Shown in pieces: positions 1 to 10,701 of a stretch of DNA of 64,000 nucleotides. Position numbers and translations under genes: made by a program. The notes below the pieces were generated by a model. The model was not told where the DNA came from. It did no database searches and was given only the letters and a program-made list of their open reading frames with translations. Positions within the stretch are counted from its first letter, which is position 1. Every line of letters starts with the position of its first letter. This stretch comes from Paroedura picta (lineage: Eukaryota > Chordata > Lepidosauria > Squamata > Gekkonidae). Location: positions 12,644,501 through 12,708,500 of the forward strand of contig NC_135384.1 of assembly GCF_049243985.1 (NCBI RefSeq), given 5' to 3'.

Positions 1-560
1 TAAAGGACTGAGACCAAGCCCGGGCTTCTAGACTCTGTTGGCCAAGTTCTGCGACAAGTGTATGATTGGCCACACAGTTTGGGACTCCTAGCAGATTTCT
101 GAAAAAGAAAGATTGGATGTTCTCTAATTTATTATTAAATGCATCCATCCATATTGGGATTCCATAAAGTATCTGAGGAATTATTTTGGCATTGTAGATT
201 TTAATGGCTGCTTGAAGGTTTTTGTTGCCTTTTTGATGATAAAACTTGGCTAAAAGGGACAACTGGCCTTTTGCAGATTTGATTGTTTTTTCTCTATGGT
301 TGGCCCAACAGTTATTATAAGTAAAGTTTATGCCTAAATACTTATAGTGATTGACCTGTTCTATATGTTTACCATTTATTATCCAGGGAAACCTATATCG
401 GGTCTTTGCATATACCATGATCTTAGTTTTTTCAAGGTTTATTTTTAGTTGATTGTCACTACAGTAATCTCCGAATGACCGGAGATAGCGTATTAGGCCA
501 ACTCGAGTCCTAGATAAGATAACTGTGTCATCTACATATAAAAGAAGTGGAGTGGGTCTC
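1..560 (-). mobile_element. Non-LTR retrotransposon (LINE) reverse transcriptase fragment
   Basis: Read on the minus strand, this stretch encodes a diverged reverse transcriptase with a YVDD-type catalytic box (around 525-545), then a KTKIMVY-like and a KYLGI-like motif typical of the palm/thumb region of non-LTR elements. The left part runs off the window edge. A second copy of the same family lies at 19905-21120. I cannot place the clade. The element ends where the OR-proximal block starts (about 560). Confidence 0.7.
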
Positions 561-805
561 CCATGTAGTTTGGCTATGTCACTCTTTGCTTGTACAAGAA
601 TGACTTACCTACCAGGCTATGGTTAAAAAAAGAATAGTAAATAACCATTCATTCATCTTAGTTTATTTACAGTGCAATCGAAAGACAATTGCCTTCAGAG
701 AAAGCACCTTTGAATAGACCAGCGAAGAATTCTGAAGAGATCAGCTGAAGATAGTTCTCTAGAACATTTCCTCCAGGTAACCTGCACCTGGATATTGAGA
801 ACAAA
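561..805 (+). promoter_or_regulatory. OR-proximal block with conserved 3' splice acceptor
   Basis: This block recurs just upstream of the first five ORs. It ends in a pyrimidine-rich acceptor, TTTCCTCCAG, with the AG at 775-776, 30 bases before the ATG. ORs usually have their whole coding region in one exon preceded by a spliced non-coding exon, so this is the likely acceptor of the coding exon. The same arrangement precedes the other ORs. The splice use is inferred. Confidence 0.55.
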
Positions 806-1753
806 ATGACCAATTTTACATCCATATCTGAATTTGTGCTCCTGGAATTTTCAGACACCCGAGAACTGCAGATCTTACATTTCATTATTTTTTTAGTAAT
901 ATATGTGATTGCACTGACTGGGAATGTTATCATCATCATGGTTATAGTGCTCAATCATCATCTACACACCCCCATGTACTTCTTCCTAATGAACTTGGCT
1001 GTTCAGGACCTTGGCACAGTTTCTGTCACGGTACCCAAAGCTATGGCCAATTCCCTCCAAAACACCAGGTTAGTTTCTTATTCAGGTTGTGTGGCTCAAG
1101 TGTTTTTCTTCGTTCTATTTGAAGCAGCAGATCATGCCATCCTTACAATAATGGCGCATGATCGGTATGTGGCTATCTGCAACCCATTGCAATATGAGAC
1201 CATCATGCACAGAGGAGCCTGCTTTCAGATGGCAGCAGGTGCATGGATTGCATGTAACCTTTATGCCACTTTACACACCACGAGCACTTTTTCCATCACC
1301 TTCTGCTCCAATAAGATCAATCAGTTCTTTTGTGAAATTCCACAGATGCTTCCACTCTCATGTTCAGATTTATATCTAATTGAAGTTGGAGTTCTTTTAT
1401 TCAGCTGCATGCTAGTTGGAGGATGTTTTGTCTTCATTGTCATAACCTATGTGCAGATTTTTGCAACACTACTCCGCATGCCTTCTGTGCAGGGTCGGAA
1501 AAAAGCCCTGTCCACTTGCATCCCCCACCTCACTGTGGTGTCTCTGTTTGTTTTTACTGCAGTGTTTGCTTACTTAAGGCCTCCTGCTAACTCTTCATCT
1601 GATATCAATATGATTTTTGCTGTCATGTATGCTATATTACCTCCACTGCTGAATCCCTTCATCTATAGCATGAGAAACAAAGACCTGAAGACTGCATTGA
1701 CGAAGCTCACTGATTTTAGACACTTCCCCAAAACCTTTTCTGCCAAATTCTAG
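806..1753 (+). CDS. Olfactory receptor (class II, OR14-like), copy 1
   Basis: Intact 315-residue odorant receptor, a rhodopsin-family G-protein-coupled receptor expected in the plasma membrane and cilia of olfactory neurons. Visible motifs: N-glycosylation sequon NFT at 3-5; TM1 GN at 39-40; LHTPMYFFL at 53-61; Cys95 for the extracellular disulfide; MAHDRYVAIC at 116-125 (end of TM3); extracellular-loop cysteines 167, 176 and 186; TYVQIF at 214-219; KALSTCIPHL at 233-242 (TM6); PLLNPFIYS at 280-288 (TM7). Length is normal for the family and the coding region is uninterrupted. The start at MTNFTS is shared with copies 2 and 3 and follows the splice acceptor. It differs from copy 2 by about 20 residues. 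The resemblance to OR family 14 is recognition, not a database result. The ligand is unknown. Confidence 0.96.
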   Translation: MTNFTSISEFVLLEFSDTRELQILHFIIFLVIYVIALTGNVIIIMVIVLNHHLHTPMYFFLMNLAVQDLGTVSVTVPKAMANSLQNTRLVSYSGCVAQVFFFVLFEAADHAILTIMAHDRYVAICNPLQYETIMHRGACFQMAAGAWIACNLYATLHTTSTFSITFCSNKINQFFCEIPQMLPLSCSDLYLIEVGVLLFSCMLVGGCFVFIVITYVQIFATLLRMPSVQGRKKALSTCIPHLTVVSLFVFTAVFAYLRPPANSSSDINMIFAVMYAILPPLLNPFIYSMRNKDLKTALTKLTDFRHFPKTFSAKF

Positions 1754-1990
1754 GAAAATTGTCTTGAATGACTTTATCTGAGTTATTTTCTTGACTGTTT
1801 TTGTAATGTGGGGAATCCAAATATAATAAGAATGAAAAATGTTTTGGTTAATGTTTTGATTTGCTTTCCCCCTCTTCTTGTTCTCAGTCTGTTGCACTAG
1901 ACTTTTGACAGGCAGGTGGGCATAACCGGCCCCAGGAAAGATGCTTTACATGTTTTTTTTTCTGTGTTGGCATAACTGGCCACAGATTTA

Positions 1991-1996
1991 AATAAA
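1991..1996 (+). terminator. Candidate polyadenylation signal of OR copy 1
   Basis: An AATAAA hexamer lies about 240 bases after the stop codon in sequence that is conserved behind OR copies 1-4 (also 11883, 17534 and 29255). Conserved position in paralogues supports it as the mRNA end. Use is inferred. Confidence 0.5.
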
Positions 1997-2049
1997 ACCT
2001 GAAGTGTTATTTAGACAAAGGGGAGATCCTGCCCTGTTTTCAGCCGACC

Positions 2050-2412
2050 ACACCCCAACCTGAATTTTAACTCAAGTCTTTATTATTACGGTACTAGACC
2101 AGTAGTTAAATTACAAAATACATAAAAATATCTGGCATTAACAAGGTACATAATAAATCATTGATAACTAATATATTATAAAATTTAAAAACATTTCAGC
2201 TATAAGAATCCTTCTAATTTTAAAATTCTCAAGCAATTGAGACTATCTGTACCTAATTTGTTCCGAATCTATCCAGCTCTTCCATGTTTTGATAGATCTC
2301 CAAGCAAATCTGGCCACAAAAGAAGTTATTTCTGTGCTTGTTTCTGACAACATGTCTTTGATTGCCTTTGAGTTGGGCTTATTCTGTAGGGAAGGTATAA
2401 GAAGCCTATTTG
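2050..2412 (-). mobile_element. LINE 3' end, antisense
   Basis: Minus-strand sequence encodes the extreme C-terminus of a non-LTR element (EITSFVARFAW-like, comparable to the C-terminus of the element at 35858-36345), then an A-rich 3' end. The same insertion with the same junctions lies at 11945-12312 and 17590-17965. It therefore predates the duplication of these OR units. Confidence 0.65.
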
Positions 2413-2830
2413 GATGAACAGAGAACTTCAAGAGGAACTAAGAAAGAAAAGGAAAAAGTTCAGTAAATGGAGGAAAGGACAGAGCTATAAAGATGAGTAC
2501 CTACAGGTTACTAGGCACTGTAGATCAATTATCAGAAAGGCCAAAGATGACAGTGAGCTAAGATTGGCCAGGGAAGCCCATTGTAACAAGTTAAGATTTT
2601 TCAGTTATGTGAGGAGCAAACATAAAGTAAAGGAGGCAATAGGCCCACTGTTGGGTGCAGATAGACAAATAGGCTCAGTGCCTATTTTACATCTGTTTTT
2701 TTCCCATAGGTCAAAGGGTTTAGGCACATCTAGAGTTGGCAGTAGCCAAAGGATAGTGTCTGGGTGGCAGGTTGACATGGATAGAGAAGTTGTCGAGAGG
2801 CATTTAGCTGCACTTGATGAGTTCAACCTC
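2413..2830 (+). mobile_element. CR1 LINE fragment, 5'-truncated
   Basis: Plus-strand translation shows the CR1 pre-RT region (basic KKRKKFSKWRKGQ, then EYLQVTRHCRSIIRKAK), then the region just before the RT. The left junction (GATGAACAGAGAACTTC) is identical or nearly so at 12316 and 17967, so all three are one ancestral insertion. This copy stops early; the copy at 17967 reaches the CR1 3' end. Confidence 0.8.
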
Positions 2831-2929
2831 TGCAATGTTTTAGTCTAACCAGAGTCTCTCCATGTTTTCTTAACTTTGTTTATTGGTGGGCCCCTATGTA
2901 ACCCTGGCCCATTATATTAGCTGTCTGCC

Positions 2930-4045
2930 TGAAATCGAAACCTGTCTGCTGTTCACTTGTTATCATGATTTGCTGTGCTCGCTGTGAACTGTTTGTCTTT
3001 TGAACCCGGCGGGCTAGCTCTGCTCAATGTAACAATAATTCCAATAAAGCTTTTTTTTTACAGAAGTTCATTGTGAGTTCTTTTAGCACTTGACACCAAC
3101 ATACCCAGGGGTTGTAAGACAGCATTGTAAGACCTGAATCACTGGTCATACTCCAGGATTGCCTCATCACCCCCAAGCTCCCAAGCCTCCAGGACATGTG
3201 GCAGGTACCTGCCAAGATGCCTGCTGCATTGCAGGTATGCTGCACTGATGACTGACAACTATTTAGCAAAGCCCGTGAGCCAATTGTTGAATGACTGCTC
3301 GCACCGCGGTGTCACCTTCTTCTTGGTGTATTAGTACCTACTTGTGTCCCTCCCATTTTTGTGGCTTGCCTTATGAAGGCAAAAATGTCCACAAAATGCC
3401 CTTCCAATGTGCATTCCCATAGATTGTGGAGCAGGTGAATATAAGGGAGGGCTTCCATACCCATGAACTTTCTGGGGGGTTGCCTCATTGCTCCCCCCTC
3501 TCCTCTCACTTCCAGCAGCCAACTGGCAGTGGCTCTTGGCTTACATTGGCAAGGTCTGGCATAAATGGCCCTTCCAGGCAGTACCAGCCCATCTTCCTCA
3601 GAGGACTCACCTGAGGATGTCAAGCTTTGCCTGGAGCACCCACACCTGTGGCAACACCGTGCTCACCATTTGTGGCGCCATGCCTCAGAGCAAGTGCCAG
3701 CATTACATGCTCCTCTGTGCTCTGAACTGGCCTCATCACCATGCTTGTCAGTGGAGCTAATGTCCTGCTGTGAATCCCTGCTACTCTTGCCACAGAACTG
3801 TTGAGCCATAGCTTTTCAAGACAATTCTCCCACCCAAAACTTGAAGGTTCCCAGGGGGGAGAGCTCCAGGTGCCAGTCTGGGCAATTAGTCAGAGAGTGT
3901 TACTTCTGGGGCGTCCTTGGACCGCTTGGCGCCCATTGACAAGATAACTATTATTGTTACATTGAACAGAGCTAACTGGCCGGGTTCAAAAGACAAACAG
4001 TTCACAGCAAGCACAGCAAATCATGATAACAAGTGAACAGCATGC
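2930..4045 (-). mobile_element. DIRS/Ngaro-like retroelement fossil, gag-side piece with inverted end repeats
   Basis: Broken fossil of a tyrosine-recombinase retroelement. A stretch of about 100 bases at 2938-3045 with an AATAAA returns in inverted form at 3955-4045, framing a piece of the gag-side coding region that is repeated at 5270, 12925, 22000 and 30830. Family assignment rests on the zinc-knuckle and recombinase parts seen in the sister copies. Many breaks; old. Confidence 0.5.
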
Positions 4046-5240
4046 CATACTTCCCCTAAAAGGCTCCCTCTATGCCGTCTCATCACAATAGCATGGTCTT
4101 TCAAGACTTCCTTGATTCCAGCCATTCACAGAGGGCATCACGAATGTCGTGGAGCCACAAATCTGTTCCCCAGTCTGAAATGTGTACAATGTCGGGATGA
4201 TATAGAGCTTCCAGGTTGTGGTCCACCTCCAGATGCTTGACCACTGTCCCTCCCCATCCTTCAGTTTGGTGTAGTGGTTAGGAGTGTGGTTTTCTAATCT
4301 GGCATGCTGGGTTCGATTCTGCACTCCCCCACATGCTGCTAGCTGGGTGACCTTGGCTTTGCCATGGTACTGATAAAACTGTTCTGACTGATCAGTGATA
4401 TCAGGACTCTGTCAGCCTCACCCACTTCACATGGTATCTGTTGTGGGGAGAGGAAAGGGAAGGTGACTGTAAAGCGCTTTGAACCACCATCGGGTAGAGA
4501 AAAGGAGCATATAAGAACCAACTCTTCTTCTTCTCAACAAACCTAGTAAGCATTTTATTAACTTTCCTAACCAATAGGCTCATCCCCTTGCGTGCCAAGT
4601 CATACCCATGGCTTTCAACTATTGCTGACAGGATATTTTGGTTCTGGCAAATGTTGTCTCAGGACCATTAAATTTCCAGTAATAACATTAATTAGCTGTA
4701 ACTCTTCAAACTTGGGGATGTTCCCCCCCCCCCCCAAGTTGTATTACTACAGCCGCTGGCACGGCTGCCCTATAAACCTCTGACACAACCACCTCCAGGA
4801 GTGTTTTCCACTTCATCCCCCTGCAGCCAGACCAAAGAAGGTGGTCATCAACTCCTAGGTGAGTCCCCCAACTGGAGCATGCTGCATATGGAAGAGAACA
4901 TCTGAGGTCAACAATAGGTGCCCTAGAACAATGAATGTGTTACCTGCGAGTTGGAGGATGCACATACAGTTTATAAGCCTCCAGCGCTACAAGCCCATTA
5001 TCTCCTTTGGAGATGCTCCATCTTGAAATGTCTGTGTAGCAGCACCGATACGAAAAGAGTGCATCCCATAGGATCCCATCCTCAAGCCCAAACGCAAATT
5101 GCAGGTTCTAAGTTTGTCCGCAAATAGGTACCTGGAGAGGCATGTGCCATTTTGATGCATTTACAGTGTCCCTCCCAGCCTAGGCTGGATGGCCAGCACA
5201 GCATACAATTGTCCCCAAAGGATCTTTAGTTGGCAAGTTG
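4046..5240 (-). mobile_element. DIRS/Ngaro-like fossil, recombinase and SGNH-hydrolase-like parts
   Basis: Minus-strand remnants resemble an SGNH-hydrolase-like domain (about 4080-4250 and 4600-4880) and the C-terminal part of a tyrosine recombinase (about 4890-5220), the parts known from Ngaro-type elements. A tRNA-derived SINE (4262-4535) is inserted inside. The same arrangement recurs at 29340-30740. Clearly broken. Confidence 0.5.
4262..4535 (+). mobile_element. tRNA-derived SINE (TCTTCTTCTT tail)
   Basis: It begins with an A-box-like TGTAGTGGTTAGGAG, has a B-box-like GGTTCGATTC, a middle part with CTGGGTGACCTTGGC, and ends in an AACTCTTCTTCTTCTC tail. It sits inside the retroelement fossil. 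The copy at 29761-30028 is at the equivalent site, so it is the same insertion duplicated. Confidence 0.85.
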
Positions 5241-5269
5241 GCCTTTGCAACCGGTCTTCAAGCTCAGAT

Positions 5270-6310
5270 GCATACAACTGGTAGGGTGACTCCCATTGGA
5301 GATCCAAGTGCCTTTTGACAGAGCTATGCCCAAGCTATGGCTCAACAGTTCTGTGGTAAGAGTAGCAGGGATTCACAGCAGGACATTATCTCTACTGACA
5401 ATCACGCTGATGAGGCCAGTTCGGCGCTCAGAAGGGCACTTAACTTTTGCACTCGATCTGAGGCACAGCACGGTGTTGCCACAGGTGTGGGTGCTCCAGG
5501 CAAAGCTTGACATCCACAGGTGAGTTCTCTTCTGAGGAAGATGGGCTGGTACTGCCTGGAAGGGGCATTTATGCCAGACCTTCCCACCATAAGCCAAGAG
5601 CCACTGCCAGTTGGCTGCTGGAAGTGAGAGGAGAGGAGGAAGCAATGGGGGACCCCCACAGAAAGTTCATGGATACGGAATCCCTCCCTGATATTCACCT
5701 GCTGCACAATCTATGGGAATGCACATTGGAAGGGCATTTTGTGGACATTTTTGCCTTCATAAGGCAAGCCACAAAAATGGGAGGGACACAAGTAGGTACT
5801 AATACACCAAGAAGAAGGTGACACCGCGGTGCGAGCAGTCATTCAACAATGGCTCACGGGCTTTGCTAAATAGTTGTCAGTCATCAGTGCAGCATACCTG
5901 CAATGCAGCAGGCATCTTGGCAGGTACCTGCCACATGTCCTGGAGGCCTGGGAGCTTGGGGGTGATGAGGCAGCCCTGGAGTATGACCAATGATTCAGGC
6001 AAATGGTGTCTCACAACCTCTGGGTATGTTGGGACATAAAACACCAGGATACCTGGTTTGTCAGGCTGGGTCCCAACATGTGCTCACAGCATGAAAAGGA
6101 GAAGAAAGGTACATTGTCCAGGCAAGACACAGGGCTTGTGTGCTGGGACTACGATCGCATGATTTGCACCTAGAAGCGTTGCTGCAGCACACATGTGTGT
6201 GAGAGGTGTGGTGGGGCACATAACGGTTTGGGTTGCACCCAGGGAGGGCAGGACCCAGCAGCCCTTTCATCAGGCCCAATCTTTCATGAGGAAGGAGGGT
6301 AGTTGATAGC
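5270..6310 (+). mobile_element. DIRS/Ngaro-like fossil, gag part
   Basis: Plus-strand remnant of the gag-side region, ending in a zinc-knuckle-like CX2CX3HX4C module (about 6170-6235). It lies head to head with the minus-strand recombinase piece, an inverted layout also seen at 29340-31260. Broken in several places; not a host gene despite open frames of about 100 codons. Confidence 0.55.
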
Positions 6311-6479
6311 CCCTCGACCTTCAACTGCCAACATGATTGCCTGAGGCCAGCATGGAAGGTACACTCATCAGAGCCCCTTGGTCTTGTGCGGCTGGCCAAG
6401 GTAACTGCAGTGCAGAGGTGGGGGAGGTGGGGAATGGCCCGGGGGAGCTGGGGGATGGCAGGGGTTTACCGACAGGCCT

Positions 6480-6686
6480 GGTGCTGGCAATTATGCACAG
6501 CGCCAGCCTGCCACAGCCCCAGATTACCCAGGAAGCTACGGAAGATCCTGCGTTCGTGTAACATGAGTCTTCTGTAGCCCTGGGCCAGGAGGCTCCCACC
6601 CTTGTGGCGACAGGAGGCGTTATAGGGGATTTACCCCAAAACACTGCTGCCGCCAGTGCAGGCAATATGGCCCATGCATAATGGGC
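6480..6686. mobile_element. Miniature element with GGCCCATTATGCAC-type end
   Basis: GC-rich non-coding sequence ending in ATGCATAATGGGCC. The same sequence recurs at 31270-31490, and related elements with matching ends lie at 38655-38978 and 49818-50033. It looks like a non-autonomous DNA transposon; the left terminus is unclear here. Confidence 0.5.
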
Positions 6687-6709
6687 CTTTGCTGCTCATT
6701 CTAGAACAG

Positions 6710-7855
6710 GCTGCTGTTGCTTAGCAAGATTTTGCAAGATTAATCTTGCCATGTATATGGATTCGTAGATTTTATGGAAGACACACATTTGATAATCTAT
6801 TGCACTAGACATTCCTTGTGTATATTGTTTAAGATTTTCTCCATTCCTTGTTACAATATCATAGCAATTAATTTTTGTTATTTAGATTTGTCCTGGAAGG
6901 GGGTCAGGCTGAACTGTCCCTGGCTGACAGCTGTCCATCCCTCCAAATGCCTACATGGCACTTATTCTTTGCCAGGCCTCTCTGTCAATTGTTGTTTTCA
7001 CCCCACTGGATCTCCCCACCTGCACAGGATCACAAACAAAATCAGCCTCTCTGTACAGACCTTAACATGTCAGTGAAGAAAAGGAAGCTGTGTTGAGAAT
7101 ACCAAAGCAAGCGTAGGAAAAATGGATCTGCCCAGTGACTGGAAAAAATCTTGGGGGAATGAAAGGTCCACAAAATATTTTTTCAATAAGCTTTTAAGGC
7201 ACTTCAGCTTAAAATTTTAAGAAACCAAAGTCAAACTCCTAAATTGTTGAGGGATCTTTCTTTTGGGTGCCCGGTGGCACGCACAAAGAACTCTAATACT
7301 AAGACAAGGATATTGCTTAGATATCTTGGGTCTTACATCATGCACAGGCATTTGTACTAATTATCTATTTAGGATAGTTAAAAAAAAAAGTAAAAGGCTT
7401 CAGGAACACTTGGCAAATAAGTGAGGTGAACTCCTGGGAGCCAGTTGCCAAGGACAGAACATAAACTAAGCTCTGTCTTACTTACACAGACTTTTATGAT
7501 TTTACAGAAATTAGCAGCATACATTCTATCGAGCCATCTATGGAATAACCTGGACAGATGGATAGATGAACTTAAACCGATAAATTGAGCCAGACCTCCT
7601 CTCATTTGTTACAGATCTTAATGCTATTTAGGCATCAAACCACATCCACATGAAGAATGAAGACATTCTACTTGACAGTGGAAACTGAGCAGAAATGAAG
7701 ATAGGGAACCAAAGCTGAAAAGGTCCGGAGAAGAAACGGGACTCTAAGGCATTCGATAATATTTGGCACTAGAACATCCATATCTTAGTGGAGGACCATT
7801 GCAGCAGTTTCAAAGGTATTCCTTCCTAACTTTTACAATGTTTTAGGATAGATTC
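6710..7855. repeat. Conserved spacer block upstream of OR copy 2
   Basis: This block of about 1.1 kb recurs upstream of OR copies 3, 4 and 5 (14920-15715, 24300-25487, 31500-32655), with a diverged form upstream of copy 6 (39770-40317). I see no gene in it. Its right part ends TTTCAAAG|GTATTCC (GT at 7816-7817), a possible splice donor that could join to the acceptor before the next OR. Confidence 0.6.
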
Positions 7856-8400
7856 AGATGGGTAGCTGTGTTGGTCCAAAGCAACAGGAGTTGTACATTT
7901 TGAATTTAGGATTGGAGGTTCCAACCACTGATGAAGCCAATGAAATCGGATTGTATCTAGAAGCCGTTATGGTTGTTCCTTCTGGTATATAAAAGCTTTT
8001 GTGCATATGCACAATTTGTCTTCCAGAAAGAAGAAATGGGCATTTAAAATATACATGTTTATTAAGAATATAATGGGCAGCCAAAAGAAAAGTGGAGAGA
8101 CAAAGTATATTTAACAAAAATGGAGTCCAATAGTACCATTAAGGCCAACAAAGATTTATTCAAGATGTGAGCTTTTGAGTGCATGCACTGTTTCTGACTC
8201 TACCTCAGAGTTCATTTAGTCTGAGGAAGAGAGCATGCACTCAAAAGCTCACACCTTGAATAAATCTTTGTTTTTTAAATCTTTGAATAAATATCTGTTG
8301 GCCTTAAAAGTGCTATTGGACTATATTTTTTGGTGTGCTACTTCAGACCAACACGGCTACCCACCTGGTTCTCAAGAACCTGAATTGATGGGTGAAATCG
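7856..8400. mobile_element. Penelope-like repeat remnants
   Basis: Two blocks, one starting GGGTAGCTGTGTTGGTC and one ending GACCAACACGGCTACCCACC, with inverted GAGCTTTTGAGTGCATGCAC / GTGCATGCACTC arms about 40 bases apart. Comparable ends border the GIY-YIG-bearing Penelope-like element at 47395-48760. No coding part is visible here. Confidence 0.45.
7922..7975 (+). ncRNA. Hammerhead-ribozyme-like motif
   Basis: In order: CAACCA, CTGATGA, seven bases, GAAA, TCGG, a loop, CCGTTA, TGGTTG. The outer hexamers pair perfectly (helix I), the conserved cores CTGATGA and GAAA are present, and the inner arm pairs next to a TTA cleavage triplet. This copy has one mismatch in helix III; the copies at 25552 and 32730 have none. 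Helix II is nearly absent, which is why I stay cautious. Confidence 0.4.
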
Positions 8401-8640
8401 TCTCTTTAACTTCAGTCGACATAAGGATCACAGGTGTGAGAATCTGGAGCTGGAAGATAAAATCTATTCTGGGTTAGAACTACCAGTGAGGAGGTACCTG
8501 AGAGGCTTATTGGGTGTGGGAAACCAGACAGGGTTAAAATTAAGAATACAAAGTCCTGCTTCTCTGGCTGTCTTATGAAAACTGCTTCCATTTGGGAGTG
8601 AAATTGTCCATTTGAAAGCTCTAAGATAGGAATGCAGCAT
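8401..8640. other. Duplicated intergenic sequence, no gene seen
   Basis: It matches 27240-27540 closely and 9655-9880 and 33530-33760 in part. Only short open frames, none conserved in a protein-like way. Confidence 0.5.
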
Positions 8641-9185
8641 TTATACGTGGAGTTAAAGTAATTATCCTGCATCATAAACCCTTAACAATGGGGCCCCAAG
8701 ACTTTCTAGGACTGTGCTGATATATATATTCCAAGTAAGAGGACTTCTAAAAGACTCATCACCGTTTGTGTGTGTGGTATTGTCTATGTAACAACAGCCC
8801 TTATATGTGGAATTCAATATGGAATCAGGAAGATTTTCACTGTCCCTTCTTGTACATGCAAAAGTTTGGTTTGGTATAGTTCTAGGTCAAATTTGTGTGG
8901 ACGTGGAAGTTCTAGAAGCTTAGGTTTGGGCAAACTAACACATGGTTGGAGGGGTTGGAGAAAGACAGTGAGATATTGATCTCCCATGTAGTTTGGCTAT
9001 CTACAAACTATGTCATTCTTTGCTTGTACAAGAACGACTAAGCTACCAGGCTATGGTTAAAATTAGAATAGTAAATAACCATTCACTTATCTTAGTTTAT
9101 TTACAGTGCAATCGAAAGACAATTGCCTTCAGAGAAAGCAACTTTGAATAGACCAGCAAAGAATTCTGATGAGACCTGCTGAGGA
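8641..9185. repeat. OR-proximal block, extra copy without an OR
   Basis: It carries the same sequence found just upstream of each OR (TTTCTAGGACTG, then TGTGTGGTATTG, then CCATGTAGTTTGGCTAT), including the exon-proximal part up to the splice acceptor near 9210. After AACATTTCCTCCAGGTAACC it runs into a LINE 3' end rather than an OR. It may be the relic of a lost OR unit. The copy at 32960-33060 has the same break. Confidence 0.5.
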
Positions 9186-9214
9186 TTGATCTCTAGAACA
9201 TTTCCTCCAGGTAA

Positions 9215-9500
9215 CCCGGGTTGGACCAGAACCAATGGGATGAAATTAATTCAAAAGAAGTTTCATCTAAAGATCAGGAAGAAGTTCCTGACAGTTAGAG
9301 CTGTTTCTCAGTGGAACAGGCTTCCTCGGGAGGTGGTAGGTTCTCCATCTTTGGAAATTTTTAAATAGAGGCTGGAGAGGAATATTCTGTGAAGGCTTAA
9401 GGGGGTGGCAAGTTACAGTCGATGAGCGAAAGGGTTGTGAGTGTCTTGCATAGTGCAGGAGGTTGGACTAGATGCATAGTGGCCTCCTGAAGAGAGATAA
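9215..9500 (+). mobile_element. CR1/L3-like LINE 3' end
   Basis: Plus-strand translation gives a LINE C-terminus (KIRKKFLTVRAVSQWNRLPREVVGSPSLEIFK), then GGTTGGACTAGATG in the 3' region. The same fragment lies at 33055-33375, where an internal stretch has been duplicated. Confidence 0.7.
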
Positions 9501-10280
9501 AATTTAATTCTGGGTAAAGCTTTTGTGCACATACAATTTGTCCTCCATAAAGAGGCAATGGGCATTTAAAATATACATGTCTGTTTAGAATAAAATGGAC
9601 AGCCTAAAGAAAAGTGGAGAGACAAAGAATATTCAAGACAGAATGTTCTTGTTTCTCAAGGATGCTTGAATCTGAATTGCTGGGTGAAACAATCTCTTTA
9701 ACTTCAGTAGACTTAAGGATCATAGGAGTGGGAGTCTGGGGCTGAAGGAAAAGTCTAGTTTGGGTTAGAAATACCAGTAAGGTTCCTGAGAGGCTACCTG
9801 GGTGTGGGGAACCAGATTTAAAATTAAGTAGACAACGTCCTGCTTCTCTGGCTGCCCTACAAAAAACTGCTTCCATTTGGGAATCAGAGGCCAGTAGCAC
9901 CTTTAAGACCCACAAAGATTTATACAGGGCATGAGTTTTCGAGTGCAAACACTCTGGCTCACGTCCTGTATAAATCTTTGTTGGTCTTAAAGGTGATACT
10001 TGACTCTGATTCTATTGTGCTATTTCAGACCAACACGGCTACTCATTTGAATCCATTCGGGAATGAAATTGTCCATTTGAAAGGTCTAAGATAGGAATGC
10101 AGCATTCATAGGTGGAGTCATGTATAATAGACAGGCCCTTAACAATGGTCCCCAAGGTGCTCTAGGACTGTGTTGGCAAACACTTTCCAAGTAAGATGAC
10201 CTCCAACAGACTCATTACCATTTGTGTGTGTGGTATTGTCTATGTAACAGCAGCCCTTACATGTGGAATTCAATATGGAT
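9501..10280. repeat. Spacer with Penelope-like repeat, unit B
   Basis: It matches 33385-34160 nearly end to end. It includes a Penelope-like block (about 9880-10050) with ATAAATCTTTGTTGGTCTTAAAGG and a terminal CCAACACGGCTAC. No gene seen. Confidence 0.5.
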
Positions 10281-10701
10281 TCAGGAAAATTTCAATTGTC
10301 CCTTCTTATGCATGCAAAGGTTGGATTGAAGTCGCTCTCGATGGTTTGGTCTAGTTCTAGGTCATATTTCCAGAGTGTGTGGAGATGGAAGTTGTAGAAG
10401 CTTAGGTCAGGGCAAAATAACACATGGTTGCTGGGGTTTGGGAAAGTCAGTGAGAGATTGATCACCTCTGTAGTTTGGCCATCTACAAACAATTCCATTC
10501 ATTGCTTGTTTAAAAACAAGTTAGCTACCAGGCTGAGATGGTTAAAAAAGAAACCTAAATAACAGTTCACTTCTCTTAGTTTAATTACAGTGCAATCAGA
10601 AGAAAATTGACTTCAGAGAAAGCACCATTGAATAGACCAGCTGTGGATAGTTCTCTAGAACATTTCCTCCAGGTAACCTGCACCTGGATATTGAGAACAA
10701 A
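10281..10701 (+). promoter_or_regulatory. OR-proximal block of copy 2 with splice acceptor
   Basis: Same block as before copy 1, ending in TTTCCTCCAG 30 bases before the ATG. It contains a stretch (AACACATGGTTG, then GGGTTTGGGAAAGTCAGT) also present at 16080, 27775, 34305 and 36640. Probable acceptor of the coding exon. Confidence 0.5.

Noticed and set aside
667-954. Antisense open frame of about 90 codons over each OR start (also 10596, 16227, 27947, 34462, 41214, 46235, 54038)
   Set aside because: It recurs only because the OR coding sequence is conserved; it is a shadow of TM1 and the proximal block.
2414-2848. Open frame of 144 codons as a host gene
   Set aside because: Its basic N-terminus and following motifs are CR1 coding sequence, shared with the longer copy at 17967.
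4262-4535. A and B box sequences as possible functional tRNA genes
   Set aside because: The tRNA-like heads belong to SINEs with long non-tRNA bodies and do not fold as complete tRNAs by eye.
5507-5821. Open frame of about 100 codons repeated four times (3312, 5507, 13488, 22607), looking like a small gene family
   Set aside because: It is the gag-side part of the DIRS/Ngaro-like fossils. The repetition reflects element copies and segmental duplication.
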